A stretch of DNA of 11,897 nucleotides from Saccharofermentans sp. (GCA_024692105.1 JAILMZ010000144.1:1-11897); one strand, 5' to 3'; numbered from the stretch's first letter, positions 1 through 6,768 are shown. The notes: a model not told the origin generated them from the letters alone. A program made the numbers and translations.

Positions 1-24
1 TGAGGGTATAAGACTCTCAACCAT

Positions 25-140
25 TCCGGTGGTGATTACCGCGAGGCCACACCTGTTCCCATCCCGAACACAGAAGTTAAGCTCGCCGGTGCCGACAATA
101 CTCGGCTGGCAACGGCCCGGGAAGATAGGTTGCTGCCGGA
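25..140 (+). rRNA. rrf: 5S ribosomal RNA
   Basis: The stretch has the conserved 5S layout. The 5' end TCCGGTGGTGAT pairs with the 3' end ATAGGTTGCTGCCGGA to close helix I. The internal segments CCCATCCCGAACACAGAAGTTAAGC and GCCGGTGCCGACAATACT are recognisably the loop B/C and helix II-III region of bacterial 5S. Length is about 116 nt, which is normal. It is followed 6 nt later by tRNA-Asn and then a terminator, so this is the distal end of an rRNA operon whose 16S and 23S genes lie before the window. The exact mature ends are estimated from the helix. Confidence 0.95.
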
Positions 141-146
141 TTTAAT

Positions 147-222
147 TCCTCAATAGCTCAGCCGGTAGAGCGTTCGGCTGTTAACCGAAATGTCGCAGGT
201 TCGAGTCCTGCTTGGGGAGCCA
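147..222 (+). tRNA. tRNA-Asn (GTT anticodon)
   Basis: A complete 76-nt cloverleaf with encoded CCA. The acceptor stem pairs TCCTCAA with TTGGGGA (one T-G wobble). The D arm contains AGCTCAGCCGGTAGAGC. The anticodon stem TTCGG/CCGAA encloses loop CTGTTAA with anticodon GTT (asparagine). The T arm is GCAGGTTCGAGTCCTGC, the discriminator base is G and CCA lies at 220-222. It sits 6 nt after the 5S rRNA and is presumably co-transcribed with the rRNA operon. Confidence 0.97.
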
Positions 223-254
223 AAGACCTGAGGTTTTACCTCGGGTCTTTTTTT
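223..254 (+). terminator. Intrinsic terminator of the rRNA/tRNA operon
   Basis: An 11-bp stem, AAGACCTGAGG paired with CCTCGGGTCTT (one G-T wobble), has a TTTTA loop and runs into an uninterrupted T-tract. It begins right after the tRNA CCA end. The sequence is fully typical of a Rho-independent terminator. Confidence 0.95.
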
Positions 255-405
255 ATGCAATTGGAACAAATCTCACTAAATTTTGATGAAATAACCTGAA
301 GATGTCAAAACGCACACTTTTTTCGTTACAAGTTTGTGCATACATTTGATTTTCAGGCGTTTTTTTAATTTCATTTTTTATTTACTATTCATTTTGTCAA
401 ATCGG

Positions 406-414
406 TGTTAGAAT
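406..414 (+). promoter_or_regulatory. Extended -10 promoter candidate for the HEAT-repeat gene
   Basis: TGTTAGAAT fits an extended -10 element (TG, one base, then TAGAAT, 5 of 6 to TATAAT), 22 bp before the start codon. No good -35 lies at 16-18 bp. A TTGTCA at 394-399 is too close to act as one. The 181-bp gap from 255 to 435 is otherwise AT-rich, with no gene or clear structure that I can see. Confidence 0.4.
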
Positions 415-435
415 TATCGCAAGGAGTGAGTATTA

Positions 436-777
436 ATGGCTAGAATCGATTCTCTCAGAGCAAAAATCAATAAGTTCGCCGCTAAGGGTAAGCTTGACGG
501 ACTTATTAAACTGTCGAACGATCCTGACGATGATGTTCGTATTGCAGTTGCTATCGCTATGGGTCAGATTCCTACTTATGAGAGTGGAATGGCTCTGATT
601 CCGCTCATGCGTGACCCTTCACCTATGGTAAGAGCATCTGCTGCTACTGCAGCAGCTGATATCAATGCCAAGCATTGCCTCGAGTATGTTAAAAAGCTTG
701 CTTTCGGCGATTCCGATCCGAACGTAAGACTTACGGCAAAGGCTGCTTTTGATGTTCTGAAGGATCAGGTCGTCTGA
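436..777 (+). CDS. Small HEAT-repeat protein
   Basis: A 113-residue soluble protein built almost wholly of three HEAT-type helical repeats (about residues 19-46, 50-77 and 82-110). Each carries the hallmark turn of an Asp-rich loop followed by Val-Arg: DPDDDVR at 29-35, DPSPMVR at 60-66 and DSDPNVR at 92-98. Ala-rich second helices follow. HEAT repeats usually serve as protein-binding scaffolds, and some bacterial members are phycobilin-lyase-like. No catalytic residues are visible, so the partner is unknown. The ATG at 436 has the strong site AAGGAG at 421-426. The gene appears monocistronic, between the rRNA-operon terminator and its own hairpin at 804-833. No signal peptide or membrane segment is present. 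Confidence 0.85.
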   Translation: MARIDSLRAKINKFAAKGKLDGLIKLSNDPDDDVRIAVAIAMGQIPTYESGMALIPLMRDPSPMVRASAATAAADINAKHCLEYVKKLAFGDSDPNVRLTAKAAFDVLKDQVV

Positions 778-803
778 TATCAAACCAACAAATTAGTCTT
801 TAT

Positions 804-833
804 GTATTGCCGGTTAACGCCGGCATACTTTTT
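804..833 (+). terminator. Probable intrinsic terminator after the HEAT-repeat gene
   Basis: TGCCGG (808-813) pairs perfectly with CCGGCA (820-825) around loop TTAACG. The stem can extend by GTA/TAC across one bulged T, and is followed by a TTTTT run (829-833). The stem is short, so termination may be partial and leave some read-through into the gene at 870. Confidence 0.7.
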
Positions 834-869
834 GCAAGAATAAGGATAGAAATAACGGAGGAATAGGAT

Positions 870-2243
870 ATGCCACACAGCGGCGGCGGCGGTTCACATG
901 GCGGAGGTTTCCACGGCGGTAGTTCGCGCGGAGGTACCGGCAGCGGACATCACATATCTCACACATATTTTCGCGGAGCAAAGAGATACCGTTATCTGAA
1001 AAGTGACGGCCAGTATGAATATGTTTACATGAACAGAGTTCCGGGGAAGAGCGAGAAGACTTCCATGATCGCAATGTTCGGATTTTTCATCGCGATAATG
1101 CTTTTTATCACATTGGGAATGGCAGCAAGCATTGTTAATCCGCCGAACAAACTCAAAGGTTCTTATGATTCTCCGTCATCGCACATCCTGGGATACAGCT
1201 ATCTGGACAATACGGAAGAACTCGAAGAGTCACTTGTAAGATTCGAGGAGACCACAGGTATCTGCCCCGTTGTCTATTGCACATATAATGTCGAATGGAT
1301 AACGGACCAGAGCCTCGAAGATTATGCTTATGATCTATATGTTGGGAAGTTTGACGACGAAGAGCATTTCATGCTCGTCTATTCGACGGATCCTAAAAAT
1401 TCGGAGAAATGGCATTGGGAGACCATGGTCGGCGATGACACCGACAGCATACTCACCAACAGCAAATTGAAAAAACTCGGCAAGCAGCTCCAGGCAGAAC
1501 TCGAGGACGGAACGGAGCCGGGCAAGGCCATAACCATGTATTTCGATGAGGCAAGCGATTACGTAATGCTTCCTGCGTCAGAGGCGGGCAATAACGCGTT
1601 CCTTCCCGTTGTCTTCATGCTGTTTATCGTAGGGCTGTTCGTCGTGATAATGATCGTGACGCTCAAGCAGTACTCGCGTAAATACGAACGTGTGGACAAG
1701 AAGGGTAATCCCATAGATGATGCGGTAGAGGAAACTTCTGAAAGCATCCCGTCAGCAATTTCGGCTGATCCGCAGAAGGCAAAGACGGTAGGAGCATTAT
1801 CAACGGTGATAATCTGCGTCTTCATGATACCGTTCGTGATAGTCGGCGCCAGGTACATTGTTCAGGCCGTAACTGCATTTAATGAAGGAAACGGAAACGC
1901 GACATTCCTGCTCCTGACTGCTCTGCTCTGGAACGGCGTGATCCTGGCCGTCTTGATATCTGCCATATCCAAGTTTATCAAGTCCAGGAAAGAGATCGTA
2001 AGTTCCGATCCCGATGTAAGGAAAGCAGAGGCTATTGCACAGGAAGTAAGGAAGAAAGAACCTGTTATGCCTGATTATCCGCAGCCGGATGTCATGGACA
2101 AGCCTGCGGAAGAGAAGATGAATGCTTTCGAGAAGGCACAGGTCTATGACGAGAACCTGATAGATGCGGCACTTAACCGCGAGAGCCATGTGGACTATGA
2201 TGATGAAGACTACAAGAGAATGAAGAAGGACGGTTACGAGTAA
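870..2243 (+). CDS. Four-helix membrane protein, Gly/His-rich N-terminus and TPM-like domain
   Basis: A 457-residue integral membrane protein of uncertain function. Residues 1-36 are Gly/Ser/His-rich (GGGGSHGGGFHGG at 5-17), followed by a basic stretch. A first membrane segment lies at about 65-89. Residues 90-243 form a probably extracytoplasmic domain resembling the TPM/YgcG-type fold: an FEETTGI motif at 125-131, an LEDYAYDLY motif at 149-157, and a hydrophobic FMLVYSTD strand at 167-174. Further membrane segments lie at about 244-265, 307-331 and 345-370, then a charged cytoplasmic tail. TPM-domain proteins have been linked to membrane-protein quality control and phosphatase activity, but no function is assured here. 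GGAGG at 857-861 supports the ATG at 870. Its TAA shares one base with the cupin ATG, so the two are probably coupled. The TPM assignment is by pattern only. Confidence 0.8.
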   Translation: MPHSGGGGSHGGGFHGGSSRGGTGSGHHISHTYFRGAKRYRYLKSDGQYEYVYMNRVPGKSEKTSMIAMFGFFIAIMLFITLGMAASIVNPPNKLKGSYDSPSSHILGYSYLDNTEELEESLVRFEETTGICPVVYCTYNVEWITDQSLEDYAYDLYVGKFDDEEHFMLVYSTDPKNSEKWHWETMVGDDTDSILTNSKLKKLGKQLQAELEDGTEPGKAITMYFDEASDYVMLPASEAGNNAFLPVVFMLFIVGLFVVIMIVTLKQYSRKYERVDKKGNPIDDAVEETSESIPSAISADPQKAKTVGALSTVIICVFMIPFVIVGARYIVQAVTAFNEGNGNATFLLLTALLWNGVILAVLISAISKFIKSRKEIVSSDPDVRKAEAIAQEVRKKEPVMPDYPQPDVMDKPAEEKMNAFEKAQVYDENLIDAALNRESHVDYDDEDYKRMKKDGYE

Positions 2244-2572
2244 TGATCATTGATTACAAGACTGCAGAATGGAAAGAAAATCCCGGATTCAAGGGCGGCG
2301 AAGGTTCGTTCTTCAACATGATGTACGATGACGGCACCAACAAGATGATGAAGGGCACGCTTCACCCCGGATGCTCGATCGGTTATCACAAGCACGAGGG
2401 TTCCTGCGAGATCATATTCATCGTAAGCGGAACCGGAAAGCTCATCCAGGATGACGAGGAATTTGAAGTTATGGCGGATCAGTGTCTGTACTGCCCCGAG
2501 GGACATTCCCACAGCCTTATCAACAACAGCACTGAAGACCTCGTTTTCTACGCTGCGGTACCGAAGCAGTAA
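2243..2572 (+). CDS. Single-domain cupin protein
   Basis: A 109-residue cupin_2-type beta-barrel protein. Cupin motif 1 is visible as G47, H49, H51, E56 and G63 (spacing H-x-H-x4-E-x6-G). Motif 2 is P85-E-G87, H90 and N94. H49, H51, E56 and H90 are the expected metal ligands, so it probably binds a divalent metal. Small cupins include sugar isomerases, epimerases, dioxygenases and ligand sensors. The substrate cannot be read from sequence. The start codon lies in a TAATG overlap with the upstream membrane-protein gene, and a weak GAAGGA at 2225-2230 precedes it, so translation is likely coupled. It is convergent with the nuclease gene, with no base between the stop codons. No signal peptide. 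Confidence 0.88.
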   Translation: MIIDYKTAEWKENPGFKGGEGSFFNMMYDDGTNKMMKGTLHPGCSIGYHKHEGSCEIIFIVSGTGKLIQDDEEFEVMADQCLYCPEGHSHSLINNSTEDLVFYAAVPKQ

Positions 2573-3157
2573 TCAGTCTTTATAATCGTCGAAATAATCA
2601 GCGTACTTAAGGTTCGGCTTTATGAACACGGGCTCGGCGTAGCCCTCTGAAAGCATGATCTCGTTAAGCATGATGTACTCTCCGTCGTCATCAAGCCAGA
2701 CATAGGCGAGAGTCCTGTCATACTGGTCGAACTGCTCCACGTCGTATTCAAGATAGACGTATTCGGTATCTTCAAGAAGTTCCTTGAGGAAATCCGATGC
2801 TTCCTTGCCTTCCTCGGTATTCATCTCCTCATCGGGATGGACTGACTCGGGCGCGTTTATTCCCGTAAGCCTTACTCTTAACTTGTTGCCGTCCTTGTCG
2901 TAGACGATGATGGTATCGCCGTCGACCACCCTTCCGAACTCGCACTCGATAAGAAGGGAGGGGTCTGCCTCTATCTCCAGGTCGAAATCGTACTTATCCT
3001 CATCCTCCGCCTCTTCTACTGTGACGGGGGTATCTTTGGGCAGATCATAAGCATCGATATCGAAATCAAAATCGCAACCCGTAAGCACCGCAGCGCAGAC
3101 AGCCGCAGGCAGGAGGAATCTCAGATAAGACCTTTTTACCTTTAACATGAGACTCAT
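2573..3157 (-). CDS. Staphylococcal-nuclease-like (thermonuclease) lipoprotein
   Basis: A 194-residue secreted protein. A basic N-terminus and hydrophobic core end in the lipobox LTGC (C28), predicting lipidation and anchoring to the outer membrane face. An acidic spacer (29-65) begins CDFDFDID. Residues 70-185 match the SNase OB-fold: VVDGDT (77-82, Ca-binding Asp), RLTGINAPES (96-105), EGKEASDFL, and YDRTLAYVW (146-154). By alignment from memory, D81, R96, E104 and R148 correspond to SNase D21, R35, E43 and R87, but N101 replaces D40. The protein stops at FDDYKD, short of the last SNase helix. It likely degrades extracellular nucleic acid, or is a weakened member. The start is uncertain: the ATGs at 3157 and 3148 both lack a Shine-Dalgarno site, and M4 (3148) gives a more typical signal peptide. 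Confidence 0.85.
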   Translation of the reverse strand: MSLMLKVKRSYLRFLLPAAVCAAVLTGCDFDFDIDAYDLPKDTPVTVEEAEDEDKYDFDLEIEADPSLLIECEFGRVVDGDTIIVYDKDGNKLRVRLTGINAPESVHPDEEMNTEEGKEASDFLKELLEDTEYVYLEYDVEQFDQYDRTLAYVWLDDDGEYIMLNEIMLSEGYAEPVFIKPNLKYADYFDDYKD

Positions 3158-3161
3158 TATA
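3156..3161 (-). promoter_or_regulatory. Perfect -10 box (TATAAT) of the nuclease gene
   Basis: The minus strand reads TATAAT exactly. It overlaps the first ATG (3155-3157) and would place transcription start near 3149, next to the second ATG at 3148. No good -35 is seen 17 bp upstream (ATATCT). If it is real, the messenger would have essentially no leader. Confidence 0.35.
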
Positions 3162-3234
3162 AACCATTGCAGAATTAAAGATATTTTTTCTCTTCAAGAT
3201 TGGAGCATCCGTAATATTTATCAGGGTGAATCTG

Positions 3235-3243
3235 TGATAGAAT
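3235..3243 (+). promoter_or_regulatory. Extended -10 promoter candidate for carB
   Basis: TGATAGAAT matches the extended -10 layout (TG, one base, TAGAAT), 33 bp before the carB ATG. It has the same TGnTAGAAT form as the candidate before the HEAT-repeat gene. The upstream -35 is weak (TATTTA at 3215-3220, 17-bp spacing). No attenuator hairpin, PyrR-type site or riboswitch is evident in the short leader. Confidence 0.4.
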
Positions 3244-3276
3244 TCATAACAGTAATTTTAAGCGGGGGTGCTGAAA

Positions 3277-6200
3277 ATGCCAAAGAGAGAAGATATCAAC
3301 AAAGTTCTGATCATCGGTTCCGGTCCGATCATCATCGGCCAGGCGTGCGAGTTCGACTACTCCGGTACGCAGGCGTGCAAGGCTCTTAAGAATCTCGGAT
3401 ATGAGATCGTCCTTGTAAACTCCAATCCGGCTACCATCATGACCGATCCGGACGTTGCAGACCGTACATACATCGAGCCGCTGAACGTTAAGCGTCTCGA
3501 GCAGATAATCGCAAAGGAGCGCCCTGATGCACTTCTTCCCAACCTCGGCGGACAGTCAGGTCTTAATCTCTGTTCCGAACTGTCGCAGGCAGGCATCCTC
3601 GACAAATACGGCGTAAAGGTTATCGGCGTTCAGGTAGATGCCATTGAGCGTGGTGAGGACAGAATCGAGTTCAAGGAGACGATGAACTCACTCGGAATTG
3701 AGATGCCGAGATCCCATGAGGCATATTCCGTAGAGGAAGCCCTGAAGATCGCGGAAGAGCTTCATTACCCTGTAGTCATCAGACCAGCGTATACGATGGG
3801 CGGCGCCGGCGGCGGCCTCGTATACAATGTTGACGAACTCAAGACAGTAGTCGAGAGAGGCCTTGCTGCTTCCATGATCGGCCAGGTGCTCGTAGAAGAA
3901 TCCATCGCAGGATGGGAGGAGCTCGAGCTCGAAGTCGTAAGAGATGCAAAGGACAACGTCATCACGATCTGCTTCATCGAGAATATCGACCCTATCGGAG
4001 TCCACACGGGCGATTCATTCTGCTCTGCTCCGATGCTTACGATATCGCAGGAAGTCCAGGACAAGCTCCAGGATTATTCATACAGGATCGTCAAGGCGAT
4101 CGAAGTCATCGGCGGCTGCAACTGCCAGTTCGCTCATGATCCTGTTACGGACAGAACAGTCGTTATCGAGATCAACCCCCGTACATCAAGATCTTCCGCT
4201 CTGGCTTCAAAGGCGACGGGATTCCCCATAGCATTCGTATCCGCGATGCTCGCATGCGGTCTCACGCTTGACGAGATCCCCTGCGGCAAGTACGGTACTC
4301 TCGATAAGTACTATCCGGACGGCGACTATGTCGTTATCAAGTTCGCGAGATGGGCTTTCGAGAAGTTCCACGGCGCCCAGGACAAGCTCGGTACGCAGAT
4401 GCGTGCGGTAGGTGAGGTCATGAGCATCGGTAAGACCTACAAGGAAGCATTCCAGAAGGCTATCCGTTCCCTCGAGAAGGACCGTTACGGTCTGGGTTTT
4501 GCAAAGGACTTCAACAAGATGTCCAAGGAAGAGCTTATGCTCAAGCTCACGCAGCCCACATCTGAGCGCCAGTTCATCATGTATGAGGCTCTGAGAAAGG
4601 GTGCGACAGTAGAAGAACTATACGAAGCAACAAAGATCAAGACATGGTTCATCGAGCAGATGAAGGAATTGGTCGACGAAGAAGAAAGCCTCCTCAAGCT
4701 CGCAGGCAGGATCCCTGAAGAGTCAGTCCTCAGACAGGCTAAGCTCGACGGTTTCTCGGACAAGTATCTCTCACAGCTCCTCGGAGTATCCGAAGATCTT
4801 ATCCGCAAGGCCCGTTATGAGTACGGCATCAAGGAAGCATGGGAGGGAGTACACGTATCCGGCACACAGGATGCTGCTTACTACTATTCTTCCTATCACC
4901 TTGCAGAAGACAAGTCACCTTCTTCTGAAAACAAGAAGATCATGATCTTAGGCGGCGGCCCCAACAGGATCGGACAGGGTATCGAATTCGACTACTGCTG
5001 CGTACACGCTGCCCTTGCACTTAAGAAGCTCGGCTTCGAGTCCATCATCGTAAACTGCAACCCCGAGACGGTATCCACAGACTACGATACTTCGGACAAG
5101 CTCTACTTTGAGCCTCTTACTCTTGAAGACGTTCTTGCCATCTATGAGAAAGAGAAGCCTATCGGCGTTATCGCACAGTTCGGCGGTCAGACACCTCTGA
5201 ATCTCGCTGCTTCCCTCAAGGCAAACGGCGTCAACATTCTCGGCACAACACCTGAGACGATTGACCTTGCTGAAGACAGAGATCACTTCAGGGCAATGAT
5301 GAACCGTCTCGGCATCCCGATGCCTGAGGCAGGAATGGCAGTCAACGCAGATGAGGCCATCGCCATCGCAAACAAGATCGGCTATCCCGTCATGGTACGT
5401 CCTTCCTTCGTCCTCGGCGGAAGAGGAATGGAAGTCGTTCACGATGACGAGATGATGAGAGTCTACATGAATGCGGCTGTCGGCGTTACACCTGACAGAC
5501 CGATCCTTATCGACCGTTTCCTACACCATGCAACAGAGTGCGAGGCAGACGCCATCTCCGACGGCACCAACTGCTACGTTCCCGCTGTCATGGAGCACAT
5601 CGAGCTTGCCGGCATCCACTCCGGTGACTCCGCTTGCATCCTGCCTTCTCTGAACCTCACTGATGAGCAGGTCGCTACGATCAAGGAGTACACAAGGAAG
5701 ATCGCCGTTGAGATGAATGTTGTCGGTCTCATGAACATGCAGTATGCGATCGAGGACGGCAAGGTATACGTCATCGAGGCTAACCCGAGGGCATCACGTA
5801 CGGTACCGCTCGTATCCAAGGTTACGGGCACCAACATGGTAAGGGTTGCAACGGACATCATGACCATGGGGCTTACGGGCCGTCCGTCTCCCGTTACCGA
5901 GCTCCACGACAAGATCATCCCGCACTACGGCGTCAAGGAAGCAGTCTTCCCGTTCAACATGTTCCAGGAAGTAGACCCCGTCTTAGGACCCGAAATGCGT
6001 TCCACGGGTGAGGTCCTTGGTCTTGCAAGCCATTTCGGCGAGGCATACTTCAAGGCACAGGAAGCAACGAAAACAGAGCTCCCGCTCGAGGGCACGGTAC
6101 TCCTTTCCGTATCAGACCTCGACAAGGTAGACCTCATCGACGTCGCAAAGGCGTTCAGCGAACTGGGCTATAAGCTCCTCGCTACGGGCGGAACTTACCA

Positions 6201-6492
6201 GATGATCGCAGACGCGGGAATCCCGGCTGAGAAGGTCAAGAAGCTTTACGAGGGCAGGCCGAACATCGGCGACATGATAACAAACGGCGACATCGACCTC
6301 GTTATCAATACTCCTGCAGGAAAGACATCCGCTCACGATGACTCCTATATCCGTAAGGATGCCATCAAGCAGCACGTTCCGTACATCACGACGATGGCTG
6401 CAGCGAAAGCATCCGCCGAGGGCATCAAGGCTGCCAAGGAGCGCACCTTCGAGGTAAAGGCTCTGCAGGATTTCCACGCAGAGATCAAGTGA
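3277..6492 (+). CDS. carB: Carbamoyl-phosphate synthase large subunit
   Basis: A 1071-residue protein, the normal length for CarB. It makes carbamoyl phosphate from bicarbonate, ammonia supplied by the CarA glutaminase subunit, and two ATP, for pyrimidine and arginine synthesis. Both halves of the internal duplication are present. The N-terminal carboxy-phosphate ATP-grasp half begins VLIIGSGPIIIGQACEFDYS (10-29). The carbamoyl-phosphate half begins with MILGGGPNRIGQGIEFDY near residue 556. The C-terminal MGS-like allosteric domain runs from about 937, with ATGGTYQ, YEGRPNI and INTPAGK motifs. A GTG at 3268 would add three residues, but the ATG at 3277 gives the family-typical start MPKR and has GGGGG at 3264-3268 as its ribosome-binding site. 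No carA is seen, so this gene stands alone with its own promoter and terminator. Confidence 0.97.
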   Translation: MPKREDINKVLIIGSGPIIIGQACEFDYSGTQACKALKNLGYEIVLVNSNPATIMTDPDVADRTYIEPLNVKRLEQIIAKERPDALLPNLGGQSGLNLCSELSQAGILDKYGVKVIGVQVDAIERGEDRIEFKETMNSLGIEMPRSHEAYSVEEALKIAEELHYPVVIRPAYTMGGAGGGLVYNVDELKTVVERGLAASMIGQVLVEESIAGWEELELEVVRDAKDNVITICFIENIDPIGVHTGDSFCSAPMLTISQEVQDKLQDYSYRIVKAIEVIGGCNCQFAHDPVTDRTVVIEINPRTSRSSALASKATGFPIAFVSAMLACGLTLDEIPCGKYGTLDKYYPDGDYVVIKFARWAFEKFHGAQDKLGTQMRAVGEVMSIGKTYKEAFQKAIRSLEKDRYGLGFAKDFNKMSKEELMLKLTQPTSERQFIMYEALRKGATVEELYEATKIKTWFIEQMKELVDEEESLLKLAGRIPEESVLRQAKLDGFSDKYLSQLLGVSEDLIRKARYEYGIKEAWEGVHVSGTQDAAYYYSSYHLAEDKSPSSENKKIMILGGGPNRIGQGIEFDYCCVHAALALKKLGFESIIVNCNPETVSTDYDTSDKLYFEPLTLEDVLAIYEKEKPIGVIAQFGGQTPLNLAASLKANGVNILGTTPETIDLAEDRDHFRAMMNRLGIPMPEAGMAVNADEAIAIANKIGYPVMVRPSFVLGGRGMEVVHDDEMMRVYMNAAVGVTPDRPILIDRFLHHATECEADAISDGTNCYVPAVMEHIELAGIHSGDSACILPSLNLTDEQVATIKEYTRKIAVEMNVVGLMNMQYAIEDGKVYVIEANPRASRTVPLVSKVTGTNMVRVATDIMTMGLTGRPSPVTELHDKIIPHYGVKEAVFPFNMFQEVDPVLGPEMRSTGEVLGLASHFGEAYFKAQEATKTELPLEGTVLLSVSDLDKVDLIDVAKAFSELGYKLLATGGTYQMIADAGIPAEKVKKLYEGRPNIGDMITNGDIDLVINTPAGKTSAHDDSYIRKDAIKQHVPYITTMAAAKASAEGIKAAKERTFEVKALQDFHAEIK

Positions 6493-6536
6493 TGCGGTAA
6501 AGACATCAAAAAAACAGCAATATCTGAATAGCGATC

Positions 6537-6573
6537 GCACCGGAAAACAGCAATTTCCGGCGCGTTCTTTTTT
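6537..6573 (+). terminator. Intrinsic terminator of carB
   Basis: CCGGAAA (6540-6546) pairs perfectly with TTTCCGG (6554-6560) around a 7-nt loop. The stem can be extended by GC/GC across an A-C mismatch. It is followed by TTCTTTTTT. It lies about 45 bp after the carB stop. Confidence 0.85.
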
Positions 6574-6600
6574 CTCGGATCGAGCAATGACAAGGGTTAC

Positions 6601-6614
6601 GGCAACCGCTTGCA
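6601..6614 (+). promoter_or_regulatory. Cre-like (CcpA/LacI-family) operator candidate
   Basis: GGCAACCGCTTGCA matches the classical cre consensus TGNAANCGNTNNCA at all fixed positions except the first. The core GCAACCGCTTGC has the GCAAnCGnTTGC symmetry and central CG that LacI-family regulators recognise. It lies about 155 bp before the kinase start, upstream of a sugar operon, which fits catabolite repression. Overlapping inverted repeats surround it: ACAAGG/CCTTGT (6590-6595, 6617-6622), GTTAC/GTAAC (6596-6600, 6621-6625) and AACCGC/GCGGTT (6604-6609, 6628-6633). Confidence 0.45.
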
Positions 6615-6715
6615 CACCTTGTAACAGGCGGTTTGGCAAATTAGCAATATTCGTTGATTTTTTCCGTATCGCACAAATGACAGGCACTAATCTAATCATT
6701 TTAGGAGATACAATT

Positions 6716-6743
6716 TTGCGGTAAAACCATTTAATATTATTAT
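6716..6743 (+). promoter_or_regulatory. Weak promoter candidate for the sugar operon
   Basis: TTGCGG (6716-6721) and TATTAT (6738-6743) are 16 bp apart, in very AT-rich DNA just upstream of the kinase gene. Both boxes are imperfect and several overlapping AT hexamers could serve as the -10. A start near 6750 would put the cre-like site about 140 bp upstream, so an additional promoter closer to 6640 is also possible. Confidence 0.3.
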
Positions 6744-6768
6744 TAACGATTTATTATCGGAGGTTTTC

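Noticed and set aside
312..326. Cre-like CAAAACGCACACT upstream of the HEAT-repeat gene
   Set aside because: It breaks the consensus at the conserved G and at other positions, and lacks symmetry. The gene has no carbohydrate link.
394..399. TTGTCA as the -35 box of the HEAT-repeat gene
   Set aside because: Only 9 bp separate it from the TAGAAT box, and no -10 lies 16-18 bp downstream.
814..1074. 86-residue minus-strand frame opposite the Gly-rich N-terminus
   Set aside because: It is an Arg/Cys-rich antisense of Gly/Ser/His codons with no start signal.
3268..3276. Upstream GTG start for carB adding three residues
   Set aside because: The GTG lies within the G-rich ribosome-binding site itself. 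The ATG at 3277 gives the family-typical MPKR start with proper spacing.
3147..3389. 80-residue plus-strand frame overlapping the carB start
   Set aside because: It reads the carB promoter region and then carB out of frame, and has low-complexity Arg/His/Ser content.
4948..5442. 164-residue minus-strand frame inside carB
   Set aside because: It is fully antisense to the conserved second ATP-grasp half, with no independent start signals.
6112..6699. 195-residue minus-strand frame opposite the end of carB
   Set aside because: It crosses the carB terminator and the regulatory gap and shows no family features. It is antisense to the MGS domain.
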